From Opitutaceae bacterium (GTDB lineage Bacteria > Verrucomicrobiota > Verrucomicrobiia > Opitutales > Opitutaceae), in assembly GCA_027482185.1 (NCBI GenBank), contig JAIXWF010000013.1:744001-808000 (forward strand): a stretch of DNA of 64,000 nucleotides, read 5' to 3'. Numbering within the stretch: the first letter of the stretch is position 1; each line of letters starts with the position of its first letter. This document shows positions 34,621 through 43,922 of the stretch, piece after piece. The translations under genes were made by a program, and so were the position numbers. The notes below the pieces were generated by a model, which worked only from the letters and a program-made list of their open reading frames with translations, searched no databases and was not told the origin of the DNA.

Positions 34621-35628
34621 ATGCCCGCTCCCGAAATGACCGAAGCCGAAGTCGCCGCCTTGCTCGCCCGCGTGCCGTTGCTGCGCGCCGAGATCGGCAA
34701 GGCCGTCGTCGGCCAGCAGGCCGTCGTCGAGGAATTGCTCGCGGCCTTCGTCGCCGGCGGCCACTGCCTGCTCGAGGGCCTGCCCGGCCTCGGCAAGACG
34801 CTGCTCATCCGCACGCTCGCCCAGGCCGTTTCCCTCACGTTCCACCGCATCCAGTTCACGCCCGACCTGATGCCGTCCGACATCGTCGGGACCGAGGTGC
34901 TCGAGGAAGACCACGCGACCGGGCGGCGATTCTTCCAGTTCAACCGCGGCCCGATCTTCGGGCAGCTGATCCTCGCCGACGAAATCAACCGCACGCCGCC
35001 GAAAACGCAGGCCGCCCTGCTCGAAGCCATGCAGGAAAGCGCCGTCACCTACGGCGGTAAAACGTATCCGTTGGAACGGCCGTTCTTCGTCCTCGCGACG
35101 CAGAATCCCATCGAGCAAGCCGGCACCTACCCGCTGCCCGAAGCGCAACTCGACCGTTTTCTCCTCTACCTCACGATCGACTATCCGGCGGAGACGGAAG
35201 AACTCGCGATGCTCGAGCGCACGACCGGCGCGCCGCCCGCGCGGATCGAGCCGGTGATGTCCGCCGCGGAAATCCTGCAGCTGCAGGCCCTCGCGCGCCA
35301 GGTCGCGGTGAGTCCCGAATTGCTGTCCTACATCAACCGCCTCGTCCGCGCCACGCGCGACCGCAGCCATCCCGTGATCGGGCGCTGGCTGCGCTGGGGC
35401 GCAGGCCCGCGCGCCGGCCAGGCGCTCGTGCTCGCCGCCAAAGCGCGCGCGCTGCTCGCGGGGCGCTTCGCGGCCACGTTGGCCGACGTGCACGCCCTCG
35501 CCGCGCCTGTCCTGCGGCACCGCCTGCTTCCGACCTTCGAGGCCGAGGCGGAAAACATGACGCGCGACCGGATCGTGCGCGATCTCATCGCTGCCCTGCC
35601 GCCGCCGGCCAGCCCGCTGCGGGGCTGA
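34621..35628 (+). CDS. MoxR-family AAA+ ATPase
   Basis: The protein has 335 residues. Walker A is GLPGLGKT with Lys59, Walker B is LILADEINRTPPKTQ with Asp120-Glu121, and sensor 1 is VLATQNPIEQAGTYPLPEAQ. The C-terminal lid contains VRATRDRSHPVIGRWLRWGA. MoxR proteins act as chaperone-like ATPases with DUF58/VWA partners. The next gene is DUF58, six bases after the stop. ATG 34621 is the first start after the terminator and repeat. Confidence 0.95.
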   Translation: MPAPEMTEAEVAALLARVPLLRAEIGKAVVGQQAVVEELLAAFVAGGHCLLEGLPGLGKTLLIRTLAQAVSLTFHRIQFTPDLMPSDIVGTEVLEEDHATGRRFFQFNRGPIFGQLILADEINRTPPKTQAALLEAMQESAVTYGGKTYPLERPFFVLATQNPIEQAGTYPLPEAQLDRFLLYLTIDYPAETEELAMLERTTGAPPARIEPVMSAAEILQLQALARQVAVSPELLSYINRLVRATRDRSHPVIGRWLRWGAGPRAGQALVLAAKARALLAGRFAATLADVHALAAPVLRHRLLPTFEAEAENMTRDRIVRDLIAALPPPASPLRG

Positions 35629-35634
35629 GCGCCT

Positions 35635-36570
35635 ATGGCCGACGCCGTCACTCCCGGGACGGGACCGCGGGCGCGGACCGCGCTGCAGGGCCTGGCCCTC
35701 ACGGCCCGGCACCTCGTCGCGGGCGCGGCCGCGGGCTTCCACCGCAGCCGGCGGCCGGGCCGGGCGCAGGAATTCAGCCAGTACCGCGCCTACCAGCCCG
35801 GCGACGAACCCCGGCATATCGACTGGAAACTCTTCGCCCGCTCCGACCGCTACTTCCTGCGTGAAAGCGAAACGGATACGCGGTCGGCGCTCGACCTCGT
35901 GGTCGATGCGACGGCGTCTATGCGGCATCGCGCGCCGGGTTCGGGGACGGTGGAGAAGTTTGCCGCGGCGCGCGCGCTCGCGGCCGCGCTGGCGTTTTTG
36001 GCCGAGGGCCAGGGCGACCCGGCGGCACTGCACCTCGTCGGCGACGGCGCCGTGCGTTCGCTGGCGACCGCCGGCCGCCGCGCGCCCGCCGACGCGATTC
36101 TCCGGACTTTGGCCGCGGCGGAGCCCGCCGGCCGGTGGCCCGCCGATCCGGCGGCCCTCGCGACCGCGCTGCGGAAGACGGAACACGATGCCGCCAGCGC
36201 GGCCCCGGGCGCCGCGGCGCGGGTCACCGTGGTGATCACGGACGGGCACCAGCCCGGCGGCGAGATCCGGGCCGCGTTGCGGCCGCTGCGGGTCCGCCGC
36301 CACGAAGTGGTGCTCCTGCGGCTCGTGGCGCGGGACGAGCGCGAGTTTCCCTACCGCGGCCAGGTGCGATTCGAGGAATGGGAGACCGGCCGCACCCTCG
36401 AGGCCGACGCGGGCGCGATGAGGAGTCACTTTCTCGCCATCGCCGATGCGGACCGCGCGGCCTGGCGGCACGAATGGGGCGCGGATCGATTCGAGACCGT
36501 GGAGCTCGACCCGGACGGCGAATTGGAACTCGGCCTGCGCGCGTACCTGCGGCGGCGGATGGGACGCTGA
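35635..36570 (+). CDS. DUF58 protein (BatD/MoxR partner)
   Basis: The 311-residue protein carries the DUF58 core: GRAQEFSQYRAYQPGDEPRH, then IDWKLFARSDRYFLRE, then a VWA-like half (TDTRSALDLVVDATASMRHR and ARVTVVITDGHQPGGEIRAAL) with an imperfect MIDAS pattern. DUF58 proteins are usually membrane-associated adaptors of MoxR, but no clear helix is seen here. It is tightly coupled to the MoxR gene upstream and the BatA-like gene 8 bases downstream. It may act in envelope stress, motility or complex assembly. Confidence 0.92.
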   Translation: MADAVTPGTGPRARTALQGLALTARHLVAGAAAGFHRSRRPGRAQEFSQYRAYQPGDEPRHIDWKLFARSDRYFLRESETDTRSALDLVVDATASMRHRAPGSGTVEKFAAARALAAALAFLAEGQGDPAALHLVGDGAVRSLATAGRRAPADAILRTLAAAEPAGRWPADPAALATALRKTEHDAASAAPGAAARVTVVITDGHQPGGEIRAALRPLRVRRHEVVLLRLVARDEREFPYRGQVRFEEWETGRTLEADAGAMRSHFLAIADADRAAWRHEWGADRFETVELDPDGELELGLRAYLRRRMGR

Positions 36571-36578
36571 CGGCCGCC

Positions 36579-37808
36579 ATGCTGCATCTCGGATTTCCCG
36601 CAGGACTCTGGGCGCTCGGCGCGCTGGCCGTGCCGCTGTTGATCCATCTGGTGCGACGCCCCCTGCAGGTGGTGCGCGTCGGGCAACTGCCGATGCCGCC
36701 GGGGCCGCCGCGGCGGCTGGCCGTGTGGCGTTGGCGCGAGGCCTTGAAGCTGCTGCTGCGGTGCGCGCTGCTGGCGGTTATCGCCCTGGCTCTGGCGCAG
36801 CCGGAATGGCGGCCGGCACAACCTGAACCCGTGCGTTTGGCGCTGCGGGTCCCCGGCAGCGCGTGGAGCTCGGAAACCGACGCGGCGTGGCGGCGATTGC
36901 GCGCCGACGGGGCGGCCGCGCATTGGCTCGCCGCCGATTTCCCGGAGAGCACGGAAGCGGAACCGAAGGCGGCTGAGTTTTCCGGGCCTTGGTCGTTGCT
37001 GCGGGAATTGGATGCGCGGGTGCCCGCGGGCTCGCGCGCGGTTGTTTTCGGCCCGACGGACGCGACGCGTTTCGCCGGATCGCGGCCGACGCTCGCGCGT
37101 TTGCAGGTCGACTGGTGGCCGACGGACCCGGCTTCGCCGCCGGCCCGCGGCGCCGGATCGGCGGCGCCTCCGCGGGTGGCGGTGCTGGCGGCACCTGATC
37201 GGGCCGAAGACCGACGTTTCGTGCGCGCGGCCCTGGGGGCGGTGGCGGCGATCGAAACCGTGGACGCGCCGGATTGGATTGTGCAACTCGGCGACGTGGC
37301 TCTGCCGCCGGCCTTGGCGGCGAGGGTGGAAGCCGGGGCTGTTTTGGTCCGCGATGCGGGCGGGCCCCCGTTAGTCTCCGACGGCGAACGAACGTTTTCG
37401 CCGGGTCCGGCGCGGATGACGCTGCGGCAACGCGCGGCCGCGCCGGCGGACGGGAGGGTCCGGTTGCGCGACTCGGCCGGCGAACCGCTCTGGACCGAAA
37501 CGCGGCAGGGCGCAGGATGGGTCTGGCACTGGGCGCTGCGTTTCCATCCGGATTGGACCGATTGGCCGCTGCACGCGGAGTTTCCCGGTTGGTGGGCGGA
37601 GATCCTGCGCCCGGGACCGGAGGCGTCCGCCCCGTTGTCCGCGAGGCAGGCAGCCCCGGCTTTCGCCGCAGCCGCTGCCACCGACAGTCCCGCCCTGCCG
37701 CCGCTCGCCGGATTCGACCTCCGGCTCGCCTGCTGGTGGACAGCGCTGTTGTTGTTCGCGGCGGAACGCGCGTGGACCTGGGCGCAGGCCAGGAGGGCCG
37801 CGGCATGA
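36579..37808 (+). CDS. BatA-like membrane protein
   Basis: The protein has 409 residues. The N-terminal double-helix domain typical of BatA (LGFPAGLWALGALAVPLLIH, then LVRRPLQVVRVGQLP, then LLLRCALLAVIALALAQPEW) spans residues 1-75. The middle (about 80-365) is an alanine- and proline-rich extracytoplasmic region without a recognisable VWA domain. A C-terminal helix is near residue 385-405 (LACWWTALLLFAAERAW). ATG 36579 is 8 bases from the DUF58 stop. The stop overlaps the next gene (ATGA). The family accompanies MoxR and DUF58 in Bacteroides-type aerotolerance loci, but the exact role is unknown. Confidence 0.85.
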   Translation: MLHLGFPAGLWALGALAVPLLIHLVRRPLQVVRVGQLPMPPGPPRRLAVWRWREALKLLLRCALLAVIALALAQPEWRPAQPEPVRLALRVPGSAWSSETDAAWRRLRADGAAAHWLAADFPESTEAEPKAAEFSGPWSLLRELDARVPAGSRAVVFGPTDATRFAGSRPTLARLQVDWWPTDPASPPARGAGSAAPPRVAVLAAPDRAEDRRFVRAALGAVAAIETVDAPDWIVQLGDVALPPALAARVEAGAVLVRDAGGPPLVSDGERTFSPGPARMTLRQRAAAPADGRVRLRDSAGEPLWTETRQGAGWVWHWALRFHPDWTDWPLHAEFPGWWAEILRPGPEASAPLSARQAAPAFAAAAATDSPALPPLAGFDLRLACWWTALLLFAAERAWTWAQARRAAA

Positions 37809-40027
37809 CGCGGCGGGATTTGGAACTCCGGGCCGCGGCCTGGCGCCGGCACGCGGCGGTGAAGAGCGGACTGTGGTGCGCCGCGGCCGCAGCCCTTGGG
37901 GCGGCGCCCTGGGTGGGTCTGGCGCCGGTTTGGCGCGGGGCGGGGGCCTTGGCGGCGATCGCGGTCGCGGCCTTCTTCCTGCGGCGGAGTTGGTCGCGCG
38001 TGGATGAGGGGGCGGTTGCGGCGCACTTGAACCGGGAAGTTTCGGAGCTCGAGGAAAGCGCGGGCCTGTGGTTGCGCGATCCGGCCGCCCTGACGTTGGT
38101 GGAACGGTTGCAACTCCGCCGGCTCGACGCGGCGTGGCGGGCTCGCGCGGACCGCGCCCGGTTGGGCTATCCGCAGGTCCGCCGTTTGCGCGTTCCGGCG
38201 GCCGCGGCGGTCGCGGCGCTGGCCCTGCTGTTGGCCGGGCTGCGGACGCCGGCGCCGATGGTCCCGGCCGGCGGCGGGCCGGCGACGGTCTTGCCGGCCC
38301 CGCCCGGGCCTCCGGTGGCACCCACCTTGCGGCGCGGTGAACTTTCGATTGTGCCGCCGTCCTACCTCGGCCAGCCCGCTCGCGTCGTCGCGGGACTCGA
38401 TGCCGAGGTCCCGGAAGGATCGCGGATCGATTGGCTCCTGGAAATTGAGGGCGACGCGGCCGCGGTGCGGCTGGTTGGTCCGGGCGGCGAGGATTCTGTG
38501 CTCCTGGAGCGCCGCGGCCGGGGGTATGCGGGGACGGCGCGACTCGAGGAAACGCGGATCTACCACGTGGCGGTGACCCGCGGCGACGGGAGCGAAACGG
38601 CTTTGCCCGGACTGCATGCGATCAAGGTCGTGCGCGACGCGGCGCCGCGCGTGGCGTGGGTGGAGCCGGCGGCGTCGCGCACCACGGTCGCGCCCGGCGG
38701 CGGGCCGGTGCGGATCGTGCTCGCCGCGACCGACGACCACGCCGTCGGCGACGCGAAGCTGGTGGCGACGGTCGCGAAGGGAACCGGCGAGGGGGTTAAG
38801 TTCCGCGAACGGGAACTGCCGCTTCCCCGCGCCGCGGCGGCCGGGACGCGGAGCGAGTTCGGCCTCGGGCTCGACTTGGCCGCGCTCGGTCTGGAGCCGG
38901 GCGACGAGCTGTATTTCCATGCGCTCGTCTCCGACCGCCGGGAACCGCGGCCGAACACCGCCCGGAGCGAAACCCGCACCCTCGTGCTGCAGGGACCGGC
39001 GACGGTACCGGCCTCCGCCGGGGCGCCCGTGGCCGGCGTCAACCTCGTGCCGCAGTACTTCCGCAGCCAGCGTCAGTTGATTATGGATACGGAGAAACTC
39101 CTCGCGGAGCGGCCGCAGCTGGCCCCGGAACGGTTCCGCGCGCGGTCCGAGGACATCGGCCTCGACCAGAAACTCCTGCGGCTGCGCTACGGCCAATTTC
39201 TCGGCGAGGAATTCGAGCCGGTCGCGCTCGGCGCGCCGCCCGAGGCCCGCGGGGCGGCGTTTGCGGCGCGGATCCGCTCGCCGGACCGCGAAGGGCAACG
39301 GCGGGACGCGGCGGTCGAGCGGGCGATCGAGGCCCAGCACAACCACGCGCCCGCGCCCGACCGCGAGGGCCGGCCGCCCACCGCGGAGGAGATCGCGGCG
39401 CCGTTCGTGCACCGGCACGATGCGCCCGAATCCGAGACGCTCTACGAGGACAAGGTGAAGGCGGCGTTGCGCGCCGTGCTCGCTGCGATGTGGGAGGCCG
39501 AGGGGCACCTGCGGGCGGGCCGGCCGGATGCGGCGCTGCCGGCGGAGAACCGCGCGCTCGAACTCCTGAAGGCGCTGCAGCAGGCCGACCGCATCATTGT
39601 GAAGCGGGTCGGATTCGAGACCGCGCCCGTCGATGTGGATGCGCGGCGGCTCCGCGGCGAACTGGACGGGATTCCGGCCCGGGCGAACGCCGACGCCCCG
39701 GTGCGCCTGCCGGCGGCCGGCGAACCGGAAGTGCGCGCGGCGCTGGCGGCAGCCGATTGGCGGGCGTTGGCGCCGGAATTGCAGGCGGCGGTGGGCGCGC
39801 GGCTGGAGCGGGCCACCCGCGAGGATCCGGAGCGTTTTCTTGCGGCGTTGGCGGCGTGGCGCGAACCCGGCGGCGGGGTGTCGGCGGACGCAACCGTGCG
39901 CCGCGCCCTGGTGCGGCTGTTGCCCGCCGCGGCGCCGGTTCCGGTCCGGTCCGCCGATGCCGACCCGGAACGCACGGCCCGCTATTTCCGCGCGCTCGGC
40001 GACAGCCGCGAGGAGGCCCCGCGATGA
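37805..40027 (+). CDS. Large membrane protein of the Bat cluster (DUF4175-like)
   Basis: The protein has 740 residues. Two N-terminal helices (about 20-60) and one at 115-137 (AAAAVAALALLLAGLR) precede a long extracytoplasmic part. Residues about 175-400 contain beta-rich Ig-like repeats (ELSIVPPSYLGQPARVVAGL and HAIKVVRDAAPRVAWVEPAA), and the rest is helical and charged (LRAVLAAMWEAEGHLRAGRP). The layout resembles DUF4175-type proteins found in MoxR clusters. It overlaps both neighbours by 4 bases, so the cluster is one operon. I place it by context and layout rather than by a firm family match. Confidence 0.7.
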   Translation: MTRRDLELRAAAWRRHAAVKSGLWCAAAAALGAAPWVGLAPVWRGAGALAAIAVAAFFLRRSWSRVDEGAVAAHLNREVSELEESAGLWLRDPAALTLVERLQLRRLDAAWRARADRARLGYPQVRRLRVPAAAAVAALALLLAGLRTPAPMVPAGGGPATVLPAPPGPPVAPTLRRGELSIVPPSYLGQPARVVAGLDAEVPEGSRIDWLLEIEGDAAAVRLVGPGGEDSVLLERRGRGYAGTARLEETRIYHVAVTRGDGSETALPGLHAIKVVRDAAPRVAWVEPAASRTTVAPGGGPVRIVLAATDDHAVGDAKLVATVAKGTGEGVKFRERELPLPRAAAAGTRSEFGLGLDLAALGLEPGDELYFHALVSDRREPRPNTARSETRTLVLQGPATVPASAGAPVAGVNLVPQYFRSQRQLIMDTEKLLAERPQLAPERFRARSEDIGLDQKLLRLRYGQFLGEEFEPVALGAPPEARGAAFAARIRSPDREGQRRDAAVERAIEAQHNHAPAPDREGRPPTAEEIAAPFVHRHDAPESETLYEDKVKAALRAVLAAMWEAEGHLRAGRPDAALPAENRALELLKALQQADRIIVKRVGFETAPVDVDARRLRGELDGIPARANADAPVRLPAAGEPEVRAALAAADWRALAPELQAAVGARLERATREDPERFLAALAAWREPGGGVSADATVRRALVRLLPAAAPVPVRSADADPERTARYFRALGDSREEAPR

Positions 40028-41757
40028 AGCGCCGTTCCGATGTGCTGCTCGCCGGCGCCGCCCTGCTGGCGCTCGTTTGGCTCGGTTGGGCGCTGGCGCG
40101 TCCGGCCGCGACCGCGTCCGCGCGGCATTCTGAGGCAGTGCTTTGGACCGACGGTGCGGTGGTGACGGGCAAGGACGCGACGGACGGCGCGCCGCACTTC
40201 GCCCTTGGGGCGGTGTCCGCGCCGGCACAGGCGAGGCGCATTCCGGATCTCGCCTATCTGCGCCGCGCTCTGCCGGCACTGCGCCGGCTCGACGTGCGCG
40301 GCGACGGATTGGAACCGGCGGAATTGGCGGCGACGCACGGACTCGAGCTTTCCTGGCGGCGGCCCGAGGCGAGGCCGGAGCGGCCGGTGCTGCGCTTGCT
40401 CTCCGTTCCGCGGACGCTGGCGCGCGGCGAGAGGCTGGTGGTGCGGGGACGTTGGGCCGGATTGAAACCGCTGGAGCCCGTGCCGGTCGCGCTGGAAGGG
40501 CCCGACGGCGCCGTCGCCACCGTTGCCGTGACCGCGGACGCTGCCGGGACCGCGGAGTTCGTCCTGCGTTCGGCACCGGCAGCGGCGGCGGGACGTTTCG
40601 AGTGGGGGCTGCGGGCCGGAACCGGCGGCGAGGCGGTGACGCTCGGGGTCGCCGTGCGGGAAAGCGCGCGGCCGACGGTGCTGCTGTTGCCCGGCTCGCC
40701 CTCGCCCGAGTTCGCCCGGCTGCAACGGTGGCTGGCGGACGAAGGCGCGCCCGTCACCGCGCACACCCGGGTGAGCGAGGATCGCTATCGCACGGTCGCC
40801 GCCAACGGCGCCCCGGCCGATTTGCCGGCAATCGAGGCGGACGGTCTGGCGCGGTTCGACGCGATCATCGCGACCGAGACCGCGTTGGCGGATCTGGCGG
40901 AGTCCGGGCGCGAGGCGCTCGCGACCGCGGTCGGGCAACACGGGGTCGGTCTGCTCGTTGTCGGCGATCCCGCCGCGGGCCGGAGGGAGACGGACCTGTT
41001 GCCGTGGACCGTGCCGGCACCACCGGCGGATGCCGGCACCCGCCTCGCGCGGCTGCGGCTTTTGCCGGAAACGGATTTGGCGGAGGCGGTCGCGATCGGG
41101 GAAACAGAATTGCCCGCCGTCGCGTTGGCCCGGCCGGTGCTGGCAGACTCCCGGGGGCGCGTGCTCGCGGCGGCGCGGCCCCGGGGACGCGGCCGGCTCG
41201 TCCGTAGTGCGATGTCCGATACGTGGCGCTGGCCGCTCGCCGGCCAGGAGGAAATTTACGGCGCCGTGTGGCGCGGGTTGATCGCGGCGGCGGCCCGACC
41301 CGCCCCGGCGGCCCGCGGCGTCTGGGACGTGCCGGGCGAGGCGCCGGTTTTTGCGGGGGAGTCCGTGCGCCTGCGTTGGCAGGGTCCGGCGGCGGCCTGC
41401 CCGGGTGAAGTCGCGGTGACCGGCGGCGCCGCGCCGGAACCGGTGCCGTTGCCGACCACCGTCGCCGCGGACCGGCAACAGGCGGCGGCGGTGTTCTGGC
41501 CGGAACGCGCGGGTTGGTATCGCATCGGCGGTCCGGCGTCCGACGGTGGCACCGAATTGTATGTCCATCCGGCGGCGGCGCTCGCCGAGTGGCGGGCGGA
41601 GCGCCGGCGCGAGGCCATGGCGGCGCGGATCCGGGAGAATCCGGCCGGAGGCGCGGCAGCGTCGGCCCTTGGGACGACCTTGGCGGGACCGTGGTGGGCG
41701 GCGGCGGTTTTTCTGGGGTTCGCAAGCTGGCTGTGGGCCCGCGAGCGCAAGGGATGA
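40024..41757 (+). CDS. Membrane-anchored protein with glutamine-amidotransferase-like fold, Bat cluster
   Basis: The 577-residue protein has an N-terminal helix (VLLAGAALLALVWLGWAL) and a C-terminal helix (GPWWAAAVFLGFASWLW), with a beta-rich region (about 120-210) and an alpha/beta core around VLLLPGSPSPEFARLQRWLA, DAIIATETAL and GLLVVGDPAAGR. Such a class-I-GATase-like, catalytically dead domain between helices is often seen in proteins encoded beside MoxR/BatA. The catalytic Cys-His pair is not evident. It overlaps the preceding gene by 4 bases and ends the Bat operon. Confidence 0.7.
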   Translation: MKRRSDVLLAGAALLALVWLGWALARPAATASARHSEAVLWTDGAVVTGKDATDGAPHFALGAVSAPAQARRIPDLAYLRRALPALRRLDVRGDGLEPAELAATHGLELSWRRPEARPERPVLRLLSVPRTLARGERLVVRGRWAGLKPLEPVPVALEGPDGAVATVAVTADAAGTAEFVLRSAPAAAAGRFEWGLRAGTGGEAVTLGVAVRESARPTVLLLPGSPSPEFARLQRWLADEGAPVTAHTRVSEDRYRTVAANGAPADLPAIEADGLARFDAIIATETALADLAESGREALATAVGQHGVGLLVVGDPAAGRRETDLLPWTVPAPPADAGTRLARLRLLPETDLAEAVAIGETELPAVALARPVLADSRGRVLAAARPRGRGRLVRSAMSDTWRWPLAGQEEIYGAVWRGLIAAAARPAPAARGVWDVPGEAPVFAGESVRLRWQGPAAACPGEVAVTGGAAPEPVPLPTTVAADRQQAAAVFWPERAGWYRIGGPASDGGTELYVHPAAALAEWRAERRREAMAARIRENPAGGAAASALGTTLAGPWWAAAVFLGFASWLWARERKG

Positions 41758-41806
41758 GCAGGTTTCCCGCTGGAGCCGCGCCGCGCGAAGGCCCACGTTG
41801 GCGGCC

Positions 41807-43051
41807 ATGAAAACCCGTCGCGATTTCGTGCGTTGCGCAGTGGTGGGCGGCTTGGCGGCCGCCGCCGGTCCGGTCCGGGGAGCGGAACCCGCCGCCGGCG
41901 CGACGACGACGCGCGACGCGTGGTGCGGTTGGGCGTCGCGGCTGGCGGAGCCGCTGCTGACCGCGCTCGCGGAGCGCCGGCTGAAGGCGACGATGCCGGT
42001 GGAGAGCCACCCGACGTCCAAGGATCGCCCGCAGTTCACCTACCTCGAGGGTTTCGGCCGACTGCTCGCGGGCTTGGCGCCTTGGCTTGAACTCGGCGCG
42101 GAGGCTTCGGCGGAGGGCCGCACCCGCGCGCGTTGGGCGGAGGCGGCCCGGGCGGGAATCGACGCGGCGACGGATCCGGCGTCCCCCGACTTCATGAACT
42201 TCTCCCGCGGCCGGCAGCCGTTGGTGGACGCCGCGTTTCTTGCCCAGGCGATGCTCCGGGCGCCACGGGAACTTTGGCAGAAACTCGACGCGCGGGTGCA
42301 GCGCAACGTGCTCGCGGCGCTCGTCTCCTCGCGGCCGATCCCGGCGGGCGAGAACAATTGGAAACTCTTCGCGACCACGGTCGAGTTGTTTCTCCATCGC
42401 GCCGGCGCGCCGCGCGACGACGGACGCCTCTTCGAAGGCCTGCGCAAGCACCGCGACTGGTACGTGGGCGACGGCATGTACGGCGACGGTCCGGAGTTCC
42501 ACTGGGATTACTACAACGCCTTTGTGATCCAGCCGATGCTCGTCGAGGCGCTCGACGTCGTCGGCGACGAAGCCGACGAATGGCGCAGCCTGCGGGCCAA
42601 GGCGCGCGAGCGCCTGACGCGGTTTGCGGCGATCCAGGAACGCTCGATTGCGGTCGACGGCACTTATCCGGCGATCGGCCGCTCCCTGGCTTACCGTTGC
42701 GGCGCGTTCCAGGGTTTGGCTCTGGCGGCGTGGCGCGGGCTGTTGCCGCGCGAAGTGTCGCCGGCGCAGGCGCGGGTCGCCCTGACGCGCGTGATCCGGC
42801 GCACGCTCGAGGCGCCCGGGACTTTCGATGCACGCGGTTGGCTGCAGATCGGGTTGGCCGGACACCAGCCGGGCCTCGGCGAAGCCTACATCTCGACGGG
42901 CAGCCTCTATCTGTGCAGCACCGCGCTGCTGCCGCTGGGACTGCCGGCCGACGCGGCCTTTTGGCGCGACGCCGACGTTCCGACCACGTGGGAAAAAATC
43001 TGGCGCGGCGACAACCTGCCGGTGGACAAGGCGATCAAGAGTCCGCGGTGA
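41807..43051 (+). CDS. Tat-exported DUF2264 protein
   Basis: The protein has 414 residues. The signal region KTRRDFVRCAVVGGLAAAAG fits a twin-arginine leader. The mature part is an (alpha/alpha)-barrel-like DUF2264 domain: TYLEGFGRLLAGLAPWLEL, GENNWKLFATTVELFLH, DWYVGDGMYGDGPEFHWDYY and RGWLQIGLAGHQPGLGEAYI. DUF2264 proteins are linked to plant or algal polysaccharide use and resemble glycoside hydrolases or lyases of the GH88/GH105 fold class, without proven activity. It lies 49 bases past the Bat cluster and converges on the GspB-like gene. Confidence 0.88.
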   Translation: MKTRRDFVRCAVVGGLAAAAGPVRGAEPAAGATTTRDAWCGWASRLAEPLLTALAERRLKATMPVESHPTSKDRPQFTYLEGFGRLLAGLAPWLELGAEASAEGRTRARWAEAARAGIDAATDPASPDFMNFSRGRQPLVDAAFLAQAMLRAPRELWQKLDARVQRNVLAALVSSRPIPAGENNWKLFATTVELFLHRAGAPRDDGRLFEGLRKHRDWYVGDGMYGDGPEFHWDYYNAFVIQPMLVEALDVVGDEADEWRSLRAKARERLTRFAAIQERSIAVDGTYPAIGRSLAYRCGAFQGLALAAWRGLLPREVSPAQARVALTRVIRRTLEAPGTFDARGWLQIGLAGHQPGLGEAYISTGSLYLCSTALLPLGLPADAAFWRDADVPTTWEKIWRGDNLPVDKAIKSPR

Positions 43052-43066
43052 GGGTGGCGCCGCGGC

Positions 43067-43894
43067 TCAGAAGTATTTCGTGTAGGTGACGCCGTTGGCG
43101 TCGGAAAACACGAGGCTGTTGGCGCCGACCGTGATCAACCGGACCCCGAGGGTGCGTTCGACGATGTCGTTCACGCGGTAGACGCGGTCGTTCATCAGCA
43201 CGCGGCTTTCGCTGCCGGAGGCTCGGATGCCGGTCACCTTGATGGCCTCGACAAACGTCGTGATGCGTTCGTCCGGGCGCGGGGCGCCGGCCGGGACGGT
43301 GGCATAGGGCAGGGAGACGGCGGCGGAAGAGACGGGCGGCGCGAACTCCGGGGCCGGCCGCGGCGCGGGCGCCGATTCGGCGGCCGGCAACCTCGCGGCG
43401 GACGGCAGGATGGCGGCTTGGGTCGCCGCTGCCGGCAGCGGCGCGGCCTCGGGCGGAGGGATCGAGAGAGTAGGGACGGGCTTGGCCGGAGGGGGCGTGG
43501 AAGCGGCGCTCGAGACTAGGGGGGCGGCAGGGGCCGGTGCGGCCTGAGAAGAAGTGGCGGTGGGGAGCGGTGCGGCCGGGGGCGGCGTTTCCGGTTTCGC
43601 GGCGGCGACCGGGGCGAGCTGGGCCGCGGTTTTGGCCTCGCGGGCGGGCGCCGCGGCTACCGGCGGCTTCGCGGGTTCCGGGCGGTTGAGCAGGAAAACG
43701 GTGATCACCACGGACACCGCGACCAGCGCGACGGCCCCGGCGCCGATCAGGACCATCGAGTTGGCGCTGCGAGCCGGGCGGCGTTTGGCGACGGCCGGTC
43801 CGCCGGCACCCGCGGCCGCGCCGGGTTCCGGCTCGGTCGTGCCGTCGCTGCGCAGGCGCTGCGCTTTCTTGAGGGCTTCGTTGATGAGACTCAT
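43067..43894 (-). CDS. GspB-like single-pass membrane protein
   Basis: The 275-residue protein starts with the signature MSLINEALKKAQRL of the GspB/PilP-related family, followed by one membrane helix (MVLIGAGAVALVAVSVVITVFLL, about 47-69). A long Pro/Ala-rich linker covers about 75-205. The C-terminal domain (ITTFVEAIKVTGIRASGSES then RVLMNDRVYRVNDIVE) is like that of secretion accessory proteins. GspB works with the ATPase GspA/ExeA to place the secretin through peptidoglycan. The ATPase partner is the next upstream gene in the same direction. No other type II secretion genes are in the window. Confidence 0.88.
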   Translation of the reverse strand: MSLINEALKKAQRLRSDGTTEPEPGAAAGAGGPAVAKRRPARSANSMVLIGAGAVALVAVSVVITVFLLNRPEPAKPPVAAAPAREAKTAAQLAPVAAAKPETPPPAAPLPTATSSQAAPAPAAPLVSSAASTPPPAKPVPTLSIPPPEAAPLPAAATQAAILPSAARLPAAESAPAPRPAPEFAPPVSSAAVSLPYATVPAGAPRPDERITTFVEAIKVTGIRASGSESRVLMNDRVYRVNDIVERTLGVRLITVGANSLVFSDANGVTYTKYF

Positions 43895-43922
43895 GGCGGC
43901 AGGGGGACGGACGGCGCAGCGT

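Noticed and set aside
36236-40576. Antisense open frame of 1446 codons
   Set aside because: It runs opposite to four well-supported, overlapping Bat-cluster genes. Its translation is Arg/Pro/Ala-rich without motifs, which is what high GC3 on the other strand produces.
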